A stretch of DNA of 64,000 bases from Histoplasma ohiense (GCA_017607445.1 JAEVHH010000004.1:806001-870000), one strand, 5' to 3'; shown: positions 11,681 to 24,840, counted from the first letter of the stretch. The notes: generated from the letters alone by a model not told the origin. Made by a program: numbers and translations.

Positions 11681-14600
11681 AAACAGACACAATCATAATC
11701 TCTGTCATTGTAAATAGCTTAGTTAACATATGAGCAATGATAGACAGTGGTTTTCTTCACTACACTCTTATAGACACTCAGTTGATTGAGAAGTATAAGC
11801 TTCAGTGTATCCTCTTTTTCAAACTGTGTAAACTCAGTGAATTTGACAGCCTCAGAGGATCCACCTCCTACAACATGATAAGATTTAATATTGACATAGA
11901 AGAACATGAGAAAAAGAATGTATATATATATGAAATACAAGACCTTGAGTACAATCTAATGCTTGATCTATCATGACTCACAGAATTTGAAACCTTGTTG
12001 AATGCATGCAATCACTGTCTTATTTTCTCAGAAGATGATCATGTTTATGAGAAGAATGTTGATAGAACTGCTGATCTCACTCAGATATCAGCAGAAGTGT
12101 ACAAACTACTAATTCATCAAGTGTATGAGAAGAAGAATGTCCAAGTGTTCACTGCTAGTATGATGAATATCAAGAAAGCATTAGAAAAGTTAGAATCTAA
12201 AGATCTCAAGAAATCACACAAGAAACTATCTGAATTGTATGAAGACTTTGCAGATGTGTTTGATGAGAAAGAAGCTGAAAAGCTTCTCTCTCACTGAGAA
12301 TCTGATATAGATCATACAATTGAGCTCATCAAGAAAGATAGTAAGAATCTGCAATCACTTTGAGATTCTCTCTACAGCATATTATGTGATGAGCTTCTTG
12401 TTCTACAAAAAACACTCAACAGATTACTAGATAAAGACTTCATTTGTATTAGCAACTCATTCACTGCAGCATCTGTACTGTTTGTGAAGAAATCAGAAGA
12501 TGGCTTACAATTCTGTGTCAATTATCAAGAACTCAATAAAATTACACAGAAGAACTGATACCTTCTTTCACTCATCAATGAAATGCTTGAATGAATAGAA
12601 AAAGCAAAATGATTTACAAAACTTGACATCTCTGCAGCCTTCTACAAGATAAGAATTAATGAAGATGATGAATGACTAACTGTCTTTTGTATGTGTTATG
12701 AATTATACAAATGAACAGTGACTCTCTTTGGATTAGTGAATGCTCTGAATACATTTCAGAAATACATTAACTGAGCTCTATAAGATCTACTTGATGAGAT
12801 CATCTCAGTGTATATGAATGATATCTTGATCTTCACTGATGAATCATTTACTGAGCATTGTAAGCACATACAACAAGTTCTTGACCATTTACAAAAAGCT
12901 GAACTGCAAGTGGACATTGATAAATGCAACTTTGAGATCAAGTCTACAATCTATCTAGAATTCATCATTGAAGCTGAAAAAGATGTATATATGAATTCTA
13001 AGAAGATGAAAGCAATCCTCAACTGAGAGACATCAGTCTCAGTAAAAGAAACTAGAAGCTTTTTAGAGTTTGTCAACTTCTATCAAAGATTTATCAAGAA
13101 CTTCTTCAATATTGTATGACTACTAACAGATCTGATCTGAAAAGATGCTGTATTTCAATGAACTGATGAAGTGGATGCAGTATTCAAAAAGCTGAAGCAT
13201 ATATTCACAAACACTCTGATGCTGCAATTATTCAATTCAGATAAGCATACAATTCTCAAAACAGACATCTCAGATTATATAGTAGATAAGACACTGATAC
13301 AATATGACAATGAAAATATTCTACAATCTTGTGCCTTTATCTTGAAAAAGATATCATCCACTGAATGCAACTATGAGATCTATAACAAGAAACTTTTAGT
13401 GATCATACAATGTCTTGAAAAATGAGAATCTGAACTCATGAGTGTTGAGAGATTCAAGATTATTATCAATCATAAGAATCTAGAGTACTTCACAATCACT
13501 CATAAGCTTACTGAGAGGCATATGTGTTGATCATTGTTTCTTAGTCATTTTTCATTCACAATTCATTATCAATCTGAAGTAGAAAACACTCTTGTAGATG
13601 CTCTGTCCCACTGAGAACAAGATATATCATCTGATGACTTGAATAACAGATGAAAATATCAAGAGCATCAGTTAATCAACTCTGCAATTATAGAAAGTTC
13701 TATATAATCAGATAAACTCTGCATATATATCAATCAGTTCCAAGCTCAAGAACTCTTGCTTGAAGAACAATGAAGACTAGTGACAGAGATAGATGAATTC
13801 TGACAATAAGTCACTGAAGCTGTATGAAGCAAAGCATCTTGATTCTCTGCAGATGTATACTCAAGAATGAATATCTCAGTATATTTGATTGATAATGACA
13901 ACTGCTTATACTTTTGAGATAGACAATAAGTCTCTGATTCAGAACTTCTATGAACACAGATCATGCAAGAAATTCATAACTCACTAATGATCAGACACTC
14001 AGAATATGAAATTATGTACAACATTGTTGTCTGAGAATTCTATTGATCAGATATATTGAAAGATATACACTGATTTGTACACAACTGTGATTGCTGTGGC
14101 TCAGTGATGATATAATATAAATATTGAAAAGAAATACTGAAGTCTCTATCTGTTTCTGACTGAACTTGATATAATATAGCTATTGATTTTGCAGTTTTCT
14201 TACTCAAAAATAGAGGTTCTATGAATATTCTAGTCATTGTTGACTGACTCAGCAAAGATGTAATACTACAGTTCTGTGATAAGATGAATGCTGAAGTAGT
14301 TGCAGATATCTTCATCAGAAGTCTGTTCTATCATATACATAATCTACTTTCATTCATTGTGTCAGATAGAGACAGTCAATTTGTCAGCACACTCTGAGCT
14401 CATATATATCAATTATTAAGAATTGAATGAAAGTTATCAATAGTATATCACTCAGAGACTGATGAAGCTACTGAGAGAATGATACAAACAGTAAAGAACA
14501 TTCTCTGTAAGTTCTGCAATTACATACAAGACAACTGAAGCAATCTGCTGTCACATACTGAGATTGTAATTAATGATTGAGATTTTATTATGACAGATGT

Positions 14601-15255
14601 AAACTCATTTTTTCTTCTATATAGATACAATTTAGAGATTCTGAACTTTCTTGAGACTTCTCAAGAAATCACATACACTCACAGTCTCATACAGATAGCA
14701 GAGAATATCATGAGCAAGCTGAAGAAAGTCTGTGAATAAGCAGAAGCTTCAATAATCAGCATTCAGCAAAATTATAAAAATCAAATAAACATCAGAAGAA
14801 GTTCTGCAACTCAATATCATATAGAAGACAAAGTCTGATTAGATCTCAAGAACATAAGAATGAATCATCTCTTATATATACTAGATTATCATCATATCAA
14901 GTATACAGTGAAGAAAGTGCTAGACATACATAATTATCAACTCAACATCTCATCTGATATTTATAATGTCTTTCATACAAACCTGCTTCAATCCACAGCT
15001 GAGGATCCATTCCCCTCTCAGAGAATCTTCAATTGACAGTCACTCATCATTATAGAAGAAGATAACAAACTTGAGTGAGAAATTGAAGCAATTCTTGACA
15101 ATAGAACCAATCACTGCTGCTGTGAATATCTTATTAAATAAGTAGAATATGATTGTCTGATCTGAAAATCTGTGTCTGTCTTGAAGAACACTGCTGCTCT
15201 CAACATCTACAAGTTCTCACTCATCTCAGTAGAGAGGGATAATGTAATGGATTAG
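11681..15255 (+). pseudogene. pol of Gypsy B
   Basis: The same frame holds the protease (around 11737), RT with YMND at 12811-12822, RNase H (13171-13425), integrase and a degraded chromodomain (about 15070-15220), and ends at TAG 15253-15255 inside the 3' LTR, exactly as in C. There is no indel over about 3.5 kb, but stop codons are dense. It is more mutated than C; for example the chromodomain lost all its CpG. Confidence 0.85.
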
Positions 15256-15553
15256 CATCTGTTAGTAATTAATTTATGCAATCAACTTCTCTTCTGCATC
15301 TGCTTGTTTCTGATTGCTGTAATCTCATGTAATTCTCAATGTTCTTTCACTCTGTGCTCTGTGCTCATGTAGTTTCTAATGATTCTTTTATATAGCTCTT
15401 AACATTCTTCCACTCTGTGCTCTGTACTTGTGTAGTTTCTAATGATTCTTCCGTATAGCTTCTAATGTTCTTCTGCTCTGTGTTCTGCATTTATATAGTC
15501 TCTAACAATTCTTCTGTGTAGCTCTCAATGATTCCTCTGCTTCACACTCTGTG
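15243..15553 (+). repeat. 3' LTR of Gypsy B, left part
   Basis: First 311 bp of the 3' LTR, TGTAATGG at its start, interrupted by element D. The last five bases CTGTG are the target duplication of D. Confidence 0.92.
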
Positions 15554-15824
15554 TGTAAGAGATGGTTGTAGGTATAATTATGGAAGTAGTGTGAAGTACA
15601 CATGTAGAATGTTAAGAAGATAGCAATCTCTATTATTCAAAGCTAATCACTGATCTTCTAATATCTATGAATATCAGTGAGCATTATATAGATGACCACC
15701 ACATGCTACAGCTGTTTATGATGCTGTGTGCTATATCTCTCTTTATTAATTCTGATGTGTTCTGTGTTCTTCTATCATCATATAGCTATTTTCTAATATA
15801 GATATCTCTGTTGCATCTATTACA
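15554..15824 (-). repeat. 3' LTR of Gypsy D
   Basis: 271 bp, TGTAAGAG to TCTATTACA on the plus strand. The polypurine tract on the element strand (GAAGAAGGGAGATAA) lies immediately inside it at about 15825-15840. Confidence 0.93.
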
Positions 15825-16367
15825 ATTATCTCCCTTCTTCAAAGGCCTGATCCTCAGAGCTTTTTAATGTGATGTGTGAAGTTTGTAATATATGCTGTGT
15901 GGTTGATATTGTATGAAATTTGCAGAATTGAGTTGGATTAATTGTTGAGATTAATTCTGAAGTGTTGCTGTTTCAGAAGAACATTTTTTCATCTCTGATG
16001 TCATTGCAGTTCAATCATGATTTAGACACAACTTCTGAATCTCTTTTCTTTGACTTTTACATTAAAAAATTGTATCCTAACAAAATCATCACCATCATCA
16101 CCACCAATGATTTTTTATTTAAAAAGAATATATCAATTTATCAAACAAAGTATGCTGTATCTTTCTATGCAATTTTTATTGCAAAATTTGAAGTTTTGAT
16201 TGTGTGGTTGTGTTTTTCATTTTGGATTGAATTTTGTGTTGTTGTAATCTCTTTGATCAATATTGCAATATTGATTTCAATCTTCAACATCTGTTTTTCT
16301 TTCTTGTTGCTTTTGCTTTTCCTTCTTCTTTGAATAAGGCCTTGATACTAATTAAAGTTATGATAGA
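15825..16367 (+). other. Gypsy D, stretch between 3' LTR and the antisense gene
   Basis: AT-rich. The plus strand has an open frame ending at 16333 that begins with GTG and encodes a very hydrophobic Phe/Ile/Leu-rich string; its reverse is Lys-rich and pyrimidine-rich tracts explain it. I do not call a gene. It could include the promoter and leader of the antisense gene starting at 16368. Confidence 0.4.
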
Positions 16368-17518
16368 ATGTCAGAACCAGCTGTTTCTGTTGCTGGTTCA
16401 GAGTCTATAAAGAGTGATATACTGTCTGCTATTGAGAGCATTTGCTTGGATTGTCTGGAGAGATTGCAGAATCCCTCAGTATACTCTTGCTTTGTGAACA
16501 ATGAACAGATATACTGTCATATCTGTCATATATCAAATAGAAGTTGTGCTGCTGTAAGTTTTCTTAAACTGAAGTTGTTATGAGTGCTAATGAGTTATAG
16601 ATGTCTGAGTGCTTTCACAAAACTGATCAATCTTTGATTGATGAATTTCATAAGATGCTGCTCTCTGACAAAGTTTCAGATGAGAGATTTGCCATGTATC
16701 AAACTACTGTTGTGAGGTTTGTACTTGATGTGCAGATCTATAAGAATGCAGGTGAGATTCTAGAATTCTATATGAACTCTGATAATCTGTTATCACAGCA
16801 GAGTGTGACATTCAATCATAGCAGTGTTTCAGAAAGTGTGTTTTCATATTCTGCTATTACATTGATGTCATTCTCACTGAGTCAAGATCTTGATATGTTA
16901 TTTGAGTTGACTGATAATGTAGACAAAGATGAGGAAGTGAACAGTCTTGTTGAAGTGTTAGAAAGAAACACAGCAGCATATTGCTGTTGTTGTATTTGAT
17001 ATTTGACAACATTCCCCCACCATCATTGTGAGTCTGCTGAGAATTGATGCAAAAAATGCAAGCACTGCTCAGTGATGAAGCACATCTGTGTTCTGATAAG
17101 TTATTATTCAAAACAGATGTTTTTACAGTATATAATATTAACTTTCTATTAGATGTCAGTGAATGCTGTTGAATTGACTCAGATGATTATCAACACTGCT
17201 GAGAATCTAATTGTCACTGATGTGAATACTTTGAACATTAACATTTTACAGAGCACTGTGACTGCAGTGATTAGATCTTTTGCTGTGAAGATCTGAAAGA
17301 TTCAACAAAACAGTTCTTCTGAGACTTCAGCTGAAATGATGATTGATGAGATCTCAGTGATTACATTGTCAGTTGCAGCTCTCAAGTCATCATTGAAATG
17401 TTGTGCTTCATCAGTTGAGGAAATCCAGAATAACAAGCAGATTTGTTTTGATGACAATTTCTCAAATGACACTGATCAAGCTGAGACAGATCTGTTTTTT
17501 AATCTCTGAGTGGAATAA
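16368..17518 (+). pseudogene. Antisense, intron-containing Cys-rich ORF inside Gypsy D
   Basis: Opposite in polarity to gag-pol. Exon 1 (16368-16553, 62 codons from ATG) has a Cys pattern C-x2-C-x11-C-x7-C-x2-C-x6-C. A 47-nt intron (16554-16600) has GTAAGT, a GCTAAT branch and TATAG, and joins exon 2 in phase 0. The spliced frame stays open for 194 codons, to TGA 16997. If that TGA and the one near 17062 are mutated CGA, exon 2 reaches 17095 with another Cys cluster; a second 57-nt intron (17096-17152, donor ATAAGT, probably GTAAGT with G-to-A) leads to exon 3 (17153-17518), with two more TGA. Product unknown. Fungal genomes contain similar small Cys-cluster proteins near Gypsy elements, but I cannot assign a function. 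The intact intron and open exons argue for a real gene that has decayed. Confidence 0.5.
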
Positions 17519-17529
17519 ATATATTCAGT

Positions 17530-20500
17530 AGTTATCATCATCTTCTTCATTTTCATTTACTGACTGATTTCTGATAGATTTTATTAAACTGTTTCAAGTA
17601 CTTCTGACTGTTCATCAAGTTTTTCTCAGATTTTCAAGAATTATCTGTGTCTGTACAATCTTTCCATTTGATAAGATATTATGTTTGACTGCAGTACTGA
17701 TACTTGTCTAATATAGCTTCAACTTCTCATTTCTCTTGCATGTCTATAATTATCAGTTCTGCTTGCAGGATTTGTCTGTTGTGTATGTGATAAGATTTGA
17801 GAAGAGAAATATAGAATATGAAATGAATTTCTTTATATTGCAGTGTGAGTTTCAGTTTGTATGTCTGTGTACTGCAGATATCAATTATTTGAAAGAGACT
17901 CAAAAATTGATGATCTAGTTTGAATGAGAATTGCAAGATGAATATATTTTTTGCACACAGTATTACTCAGTTCTCTATCTTAAAGCTTTTTGATATATGA
18001 TGCTGATTGTAATACTTTTTCTCAGCTGCTTTGACAGCTTTCAGACATTCTCAGATCTTGTTCTTCACTTGCTTCATCTGTTTCACTTGTTTCATTGCTG
18101 ATTTTGACATGTCTGTGCTTGAGGGTTTCATGTCTATGCAAAGTTCAGTTGGTCGGCTGATCATTGCTTCAGATGATATCATTTTTATCAATGCATGGAA
18201 GATGTTGTTATATATCCATTGTGTCAGAGAAATTCATTCTATTCAATTATCTTGCTGATAGCTGCAATATGTGCAAAGATAATGTTCAATCACCTGGTTC
18301 AATTGTTCTGTCTGGCCATCAGTTTGTGGGTGGAATGCTGTCGATAATTTTTGTTGAACATGGAGCAGATAACACAATGTTGATCAAAACTTGCTATTTA
18401 TTAATGAATCTCAGTTGCTAATAATGTTCACAGATAGATCAAAGTTCTTCACAACTCTTCATACAATAATATCTACAAGTTCTTCTGCATCTAGCTCTGA
18501 AAATGTGGACACAATTATGACTCATTTAGTGAATAAATCAACAAATATGACAATAGCATTATAGATTTGACTTCTCTTTTTATTATCTGACAGATCTTCA
18601 ATAAAGTTCATGCTAATTGTATGTCATTTCTTATCTAGCACTGAATGTGATTGTAGCAACTCATACAGCTTGTGCTGTGATATCTTGATATATTGACAAA
18701 CATCACAAGTTCTCACATATTCTGCAATCTCATTGCTCATACCATGTCACAAATACTTGCATTTGATCACTTCAATGATTTTGTCACATCCAAAATGACC
18801 ATCTTGGGGATCATTGTGGTTCATTTTCATTATTTCATGCCTTACAGCTTTGTCTTGCAGTATGTAGACTTTATCATCTTTTCTGAGCAGATCATCTTTA
18901 TCTACTGTTTAGATTGAATGATTATCTATACTAGCATCATTTATCTCTAGTCTTCTGTGAAGTTCAGATGTGCTGATGTCTCTATTCTAAATCTGTAGTA
19001 AGAGTTCAATGATAAATTCAGCTATCTCTTTGTAATAGACTGTCTCAGACTCAAATATCTTGACAGCTAGAATTCATGACATCAGAGTTTCTAGATTTAA
19101 CTCTGTAACATCTGTGATTTTATTCTCATCCACAGATGTGTTTTTTATTCTGCAGAGATTGTTGTCATTGATAACTACAGATCTCTTTACTCAACAATTT
19201 TCATTAGCTTGCAGATCTTTTCATATCATCTTGACACATTGATCTAACTTTGTATTTTCTTTTGTTTTTAGTGACTTAAAGATTCTCTTATACAGCTTCT
19301 CTTGCAGAATAGAAAGTCTCATCAAAAGAGCTGTGTGTTTTACAAAATCTGAGTGATGACTTGATATATCTGCAGGATTATTTTTCTCAGAATAATGCTC
19401 TATTTCAAAATTGAATGCTGAGAGCATTTCCATTCAGTGAATCTGACATTCATTTAGCTGCTTTGTTGTCATGAAGTGCTGGAGATTGACATGGTCAGAT
19501 AAAACAGTTATTGAATGTCTGCTATTATATAAGTAGTGATATCATTGTCTGAAAGCTTCTACAATCAGCAATATTTCTAGATCATATATTTGATAACATC
19601 TTTCTGTTTCTGTGAGCTTTCTAGACCAAAACACAATCAGATGTCAGTGATCATCATTCATTAATTGTGATATTACTGCAGTGATTGCAACATCAGATTC
19701 ATTCATTTCTATACAGAGTTTTCACTGTGAATCAAAGTGGATCAACAACAGTGCTTTTGTAAAGCATTCTTTTAACTGCAAAATTGTGTGCTTGCAGTTT
19801 TTGTCTAACTGAACAGATGCATTATTCTTCCCTCTTTTTATTTTGTAATCTTTTAACAATTCAGTCAGAGATGCTGTTATTATTGAGAACTTGTATATGA
19901 ATTGATGATAGAAATTGATGAATTCTAGAAATATTTGCAATTCATTTATAGTTCACAGTTCTGATCAATCTAGAATTGTGTTGATGCAGTGTTTCTTGAC
20001 AGTAATGCTCTGCATGATAATCACAAAACCCAAAAATTCAATTTCTGTTGTGTGGAATGTACACTTACTAAGTTTGGCATATAGTTTCCATCGCCTTAAC
20101 CATTTCAGCACATTCTTAACATGGACGACATGTTCATCAAGTGTGTTTGAATAGATTACAATATTGTTGAGATAAGCCATGCAATATACATCTAAAAGAT
20201 CACTGAGGGCTTTGTTGATATAAGATTGAAAGATTGCAGAGGCATTGATTAGTCCAAAAGATAAGACTAGATATTCAAAGTGTTCATATTGTGTTTGAAA
20301 TGCTGTTTTTCATTCATTCTCTGCTCATATGCAAATTCTATAATACACATCTCTAAGGTTCAGCTGTGTATATATTTTGACACCTGCTAATCTATCAAGT
20401 ATTTCACTTATCAAGGACAGTGAATATCAATTCTTGACTGTTATTTCATTCAATCCTTGATAATTCATGCAAAGATGCAGGGTTTCATCTTTCTTGAGTG

Positions 20501-21240
20501 TGAATAATACTGGTGTGCCTGCTGAGCTCTTGAATGAATGTATTCAATTCTTTTCTAATGCTTTTTTGATATATTCTCAGAGGATGGAGAGTTCTTGAGG
20601 TGATAAGTTATATATCAGTTGATATGAAGGTTTCTTGCCAGGTTTGAGATCTATAGTATGATCATGAGATGTGTGTTCTGCATCAGATATGTCTTCTTGA
20701 AATATATCAAGATAATCTTTATAATCATCTGAGATATTTGGCTCAGTTGCTGCACTCACAGCTTGTAATGATAAGACAGTAAATATAATATTATCATCAT
20801 TAATTAGTGTTGTGAATTCTTTAGCAGTATTCAGATGTATGTGATTAATATTTGATGCTTTTCTATAGATTCAGCATCTTCACACTCAGTTGATATCAGA
20901 GTTTGCAGCTTTCAATCACAGCATGCTCAAAATTACATCATATCTGCTAATATCAGCTTCTTTGAAATGGTGGAATCCTTCTTGAAGAATATGTTCATCA
21001 TTGATAATCTTCATTGCAGCTCTTTGTTGTTCATATAATTTAATCTTATGATTATCAACTGCTTCCACTACTTTTGGTTTATCTTCTGTCTTTGAGAAAT
21101 ATTTTGATGCCCAGGTGTGGGACACAAAGTTCACATCCACATCAGAATCCACTAGCATTCATGCCATCAATCATCCCACTTCTGTCAGCATTCACATATT
21201 CATCATCAATAATTGTTTATCTTGCAGTCTAGTTGTTCAT
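17530..21240 (-). pseudogene. pol of Gypsy D (protease, RT, RNase H, integrase, chromodomain)
   Basis: Minus strand. Protease with LVDSD (the usual DSG altered) near 21155; RT with YLNN at 20163-20174 (both catalytic Asp changed); RNase H around 19722-19940; an integrase zinc-binding segment ending CDVC near 18700; the integrase C-terminal domain 17727-17936; and a chromodomain around 17560-17720 with EVEAILDK and YLIKWK strings. Stops and some frame breaks throughout. Limits are approximate. Confidence 0.82.
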
Positions 21241-21289
21241 ATTCTCAATGCAGCAGCTGCTTCTATAATTGAGATTGCTGATTTTTTGC

Positions 21290-22321
21290 TTATTGAACTT
21301 GGTTGTGTTTTTTGAGATGTAACATTCAACAATCATTTGCAATATGATTCTTCTTATGACAGTGAGAACACTCCTTCATCCAGTTATATTTATCTTTCTT
21401 GATTTGTTCAGTTGAACTCATTTGTTTCTCTTGTTTCCTCTTGTTCCAATGGTTGCTAGATTTATCAGAACAACACTGATTCTCTACAAATATCACAGAT
21501 TTTTCTTTGCAAATAGCACACTGTCACTCTGACATATTTTCTTTGAAAGTCTGTAGAGTTTGAAGCAACTCTTTGTAGTTTTGAGGCTTCTGATTTCAAT
21601 GATCAAGTTCTGTGCATAATATCTTCAATATCTTACTACACAAGTTATCCATTCTTTGTTCTTTGCTATATGAGGGTAAGTAGTATTCTCAGTCTTCAAG
21701 ATATTTAGAGAAATCACATATCAATTGTCATTCTTGTTGCTTTGTATCTTGAAACTTTTGACTCATCAATTGATGCTGGTTCTGTGGATTGTTAATTTGC
21801 ATTTCTAGATGTGATAATATATCATCAAAAGTCAACAGTGTTGCTTCTTCACATCTCTCATACAATGATACAAAATTCAACCATTTCTGCTTAATGTGGG
21901 TGTTAAGGTAGAGTTTAGCATCATTTATCTTGTGTTCTTCCTTTCAATAATATCAGTGATGATGTGTAAAAAGAGTCAATATGTGATCTTTATAGTTCTT
22001 GAATTCTAACATATTTTTTCCTTGATAATAGTTTTTAATCTTCAACCTCAGTGGTGTTTCATTATCATCATCTGTATCATTCACAGATTGATTTTGCAGC
22101 AGTTCTGTGGTGATATTCTGAGTTAATTGAGACTTGATGAGAGTATCTTCATGAATCTGTGTTTCCAACTTGTTGAGCTGCTGTTGTGCATGCAGAATAG
22201 CTAATTGCTGCTCTCATTCACAAATTTGATCATTCAACTGTTGCAAATATGCATTGTGATCATCAAAGACAGTAGAGGATTCAGGTTGGTTTTCAAGAGA
22301 TCTTGCACATGTTGAGATCAT
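21290..22321 (-). pseudogene. gag of Gypsy D
   Basis: An ATG at 22321 (reverse) opens a frame that reaches a CCHC zinc knuckle at 21329-21370 (C-x2-C-x4-H-x4-C) 317 codons later without indels. The N-terminal part is Gln-rich with a coiled-coil look (about 22150-22260). Broken by TGA codons. The 3' limit is approximate. Confidence 0.75.
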
Positions 22322-22426
22322 CTTGTGTGTTTTAACTAATGTTGTGTGTTTTAACTAATGTTGTGTGCTTTATTGTAGGTGTGCATAACAACAGACCACT
22401 CAAATAAAGTTTAGAGCAATTAGAAT

Positions 22427-22697
22427 TGTAAAAGATGATTGTAGATATAATTATGGAAGTAGTGTGAAGTACACATATAGAATGTTAAGAAGATAGCAAT
22501 CTCTATTATTCAAAGCTAATCACTGATCTTCTAATATCTACAAATATCAGCAAGCATTATATAGGCGACCACTATGTGCTACAGCTGTCTATGATGCTGT
22601 GCACTATGTCCCTCTTCATTAATTCTGATGTGTTCTGTGTTCTTCTATCGCCACATAGCTATTTTCTAATATAGATATCTCCGTTGCGTCTATTACA
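22427..22697 (-). repeat. 5' LTR of Gypsy D
   Basis: 271 bp, TGTAAAAG to TCTATTACA. It retains several CpG (for example GGCGACC near 22571 and CCGTTGCGTC near 22681) that are TpG or CpA in the other LTR of D. Confidence 0.93.
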
Positions 22698-22702
22698 CTG
22701 TG

Positions 22703-22925
22703 CTTGTGTAGTTTCTAATAATTCTTATATATACTCTTTAATGTTCTTCTGCTCTGTGCTTCACTGTGAAGTGACTTCTGATATTCTTTCACTCTGAACT
22801 TTCCTCTATAAGAACCTTCTTTGTATGATCTTTTCTTCTGATTTCTTTTTTCTTTCTTTTCTTAATCAATTCATAATCTGTAATTAGAATAGTATCAAAT
22901 CGTTAATCGAAGTACGCCTGTTATA
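22703..22925 (+). repeat. 3' LTR of Gypsy B, right part
   Basis: Final 223 bp of B's 3' LTR after the insertion of D, ending CGCCTGTTATA. TAGTC (22926-22930) closes B's target duplication. Confidence 0.92.
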
Positions 22926-22930
22926 TAGTC

Positions 22931-23790
22931 AATGCAGAATTATAAGCCTTTTTCTGATTTCTTTGTGAACAGTATAAGTGCTGCAGCAGATGAGTTACTA
23001 ATATGAATGAAGTCTTTGTTCAGTAATCTATTGAGTGTTTTTTATAGAATGAGAAGCTCATCACACAATATACTGTAGAGAGAATCTCAGAGTGATTGCA
23101 GATTTTTACTGTCTTTCTTGATGAGTTTGATTGTATGATCTATATCAGATTCTCAGTGAGAGAGAAGCTTTTCAGCTTCTTTCTCATTGAACATATCTGT
23201 GAAGTCTTTGTATAATTTGAGTAATTTTTTGTGTGATTTCTTGAAGTCTTTGAGTTCTAACTTTTCTAACACTTTTTTGATATCTGTCATACTAGCAATG
23301 AACATTTGAATGTTCTTCTTCTTATATGCTTGATGAGTTAGTAGTTTGTATGCTTTCACTGATATCTGAGTGAGATCAGTGGTTCTATTGACATTCTTCT
23401 TATAAACACAGTTGCCTTCTGAGAAAATAAGACAGTAGTTGCATGTGTTCAACAAGGTTTCAAATTCTGTGAGTCATAATAGACTGAGTATTAGATTGTA
23501 TTCAAGGTCTTGTATTTTGTATGTATATATATTCTTTTTCTTATGTTCTTCTATGTTGATATTAAATCTTATCATGTTGTAGAAGACTGATTCTCTGAGA
23601 TCATCAAATTCACTAAGCTTATATAACTTGAAAAAGAGAATACACTGAAGCTTATGCTTCTTGATCAGCTGAGTGTCTATAAGAGTGTAATGAAGAAAAC
23701 CACTGTCTATTATTGCTTGTATATTGACTAGACTATTTACAATGACAGAGATTATGATTGTATCTGCTTGTATCTTCTACTTGAATCTTC
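22931..23790 (-). pseudogene. Gypsy A pol, 5' portion (protease and start of RT)
   Basis: Minus-strand continuation of the pol split by element B. The protease-linker frame at 23153-23455 matches the equivalent segment in B, C and E, and the sequence next to 22931 continues into 3700 once B is removed. Stops, again mostly TGA. The boundary with gag is approximate. Confidence 0.8.
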
Positions 23791-24840
23791 AGCTAGCTTT
23801 CTGCTTCTTGAGCTTTTGTCTGTGTTTTAGAGCAAGAGTTTGTCTTTTCCCTGTTCTTGTCTATCTGTGAATAATGCAGTGTTCATGTGTGTGGGGGGTT
23901 TACTCAGAGCAATTGCATTCAGATATTGATTCATGAAGTGTTCTGACTTGTTGCAGTGTATGCAGATTTCTCTGATGATTCAGTCAGCAGCATTCTTCTC
24001 TGAGACATTGAGAACCCTTGAGTGATTTGTATTTATATATGAAACTCAGTTCATTGATTCTGGTTTGAAGATGAGAGACACTGCAGAGCAGTTCAGAGCA
24101 TATATATTTATTCAGTGAAATTCTCTGCAGTTTTAAAGTGTGCAGAACTGAGACAGATTGTTGTTTAATAGATGAAGATCAGTACAGAATTCACTGTATA
24201 TTGAGAGCTTCAGATACTCTACACTTTGATTATGCAATTGAAAGTTCAAGTTCTTGAACAATATATTGATTTTGATGATATCATCTCAGTCTTGCCCACC
24301 TGCTTCTAGGAGCTTGTGATCAAATTCAGAAAGATAAATTGTCAATGTAATATTCATCTGATGAGTTTGATTAAGCCAGTCTAACATCTTGACTTGAAGT
24401 GTAGAATTGAGAAAGAGAGAATTGAGTTGTTGAAAGACTAGCTCTGATGTACACTGATGATTCTGATAATGACTCATTCAGAGTTGAAATTTTGCTAACA
24501 CATTGCCATCTAATCTGCTATAAATATACCACACTTGATTGAATAGTGAGTCTATTGCTCATTCATTGATGTTCAATTTGATGTTCATTTTTGACTTTCA
24601 CATGAGATAGAGTGCTAGATCTTTCTCATATTTGTTGAGAATTGAAAGCTTCTCTCTTGAGAGCTTTTTATGAGATGCAGATATAGAAGAAACAGTGAAT
24701 ATAGAAGTGCTTATTTCAGCAAGTTGTTGTTGCAATTTGATCATCTATAGTATCTGCTGTTGAAGAATGCTTTGTAGATCTAAGTTATCATCCACTGCAT
24801 TTGAGTGCAGTGAATGTTTGTAGAATTGTTTGTAGTTCAT
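23791..24840 (-). pseudogene. gag of Gypsy A
   Basis: Start ATG at 24840 (reverse). The CCHC knuckle around 23920-23965 has lost its last Cys to Tyr (TGT to TAT), unlike copies B, C and E. Broken by stops. Confidence 0.78.

Larger units (their letters stand above)
15554..22697 (-). mobile_element. Gypsy chromovirus D (second lineage, carries an antisense gene)
   Basis: 7,144-bp LTR retrotransposon on the minus strand, inserted in B's 3' LTR with target duplication CTGTG (15549-15553 and 22698-22702). LTRs are 271 bp each. The minus strand carries gag with a CCHC knuckle, protease, RT, RNase H, integrase and a chromodomain. About 1.7 kb between the chromodomain (ending near 17530) and the 3' LTR (15824) is not pol and contains plus-strand exons described separately. 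Its sequence is unrelated in detail to the A/B/C/E family. Confidence 0.93.
3706..22925 (+). mobile_element. Gypsy chromovirus B (host of elements C and D)
   Basis: Plus-strand copy of the same family as A, inserted into the RT gene of A with target duplication TAGTC (3701-3705 and 22926-22930). The sequence resumes across the insertion exactly as in the uninterrupted copy E near 28545-28560. Its 5' LTR is 3706-4092 plus 10063-10212 (537 bp, broken by C) and its 3' LTR is 15243-15553 plus 22703-22925 (about 534 bp, broken by D). The right end reads TTATA where other copies have TTACA. Own length is about 6.1 kb. Confidence 0.93.

Noticed and set aside
15962..16333. Hydrophobic 123-codon frame in Gypsy D
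   Set aside because: Starts with GTG; Phe/Ile/Leu runs arise from T-rich sequence, and the opposite strand is Lys-rich low complexity. Not taken as a membrane protein.
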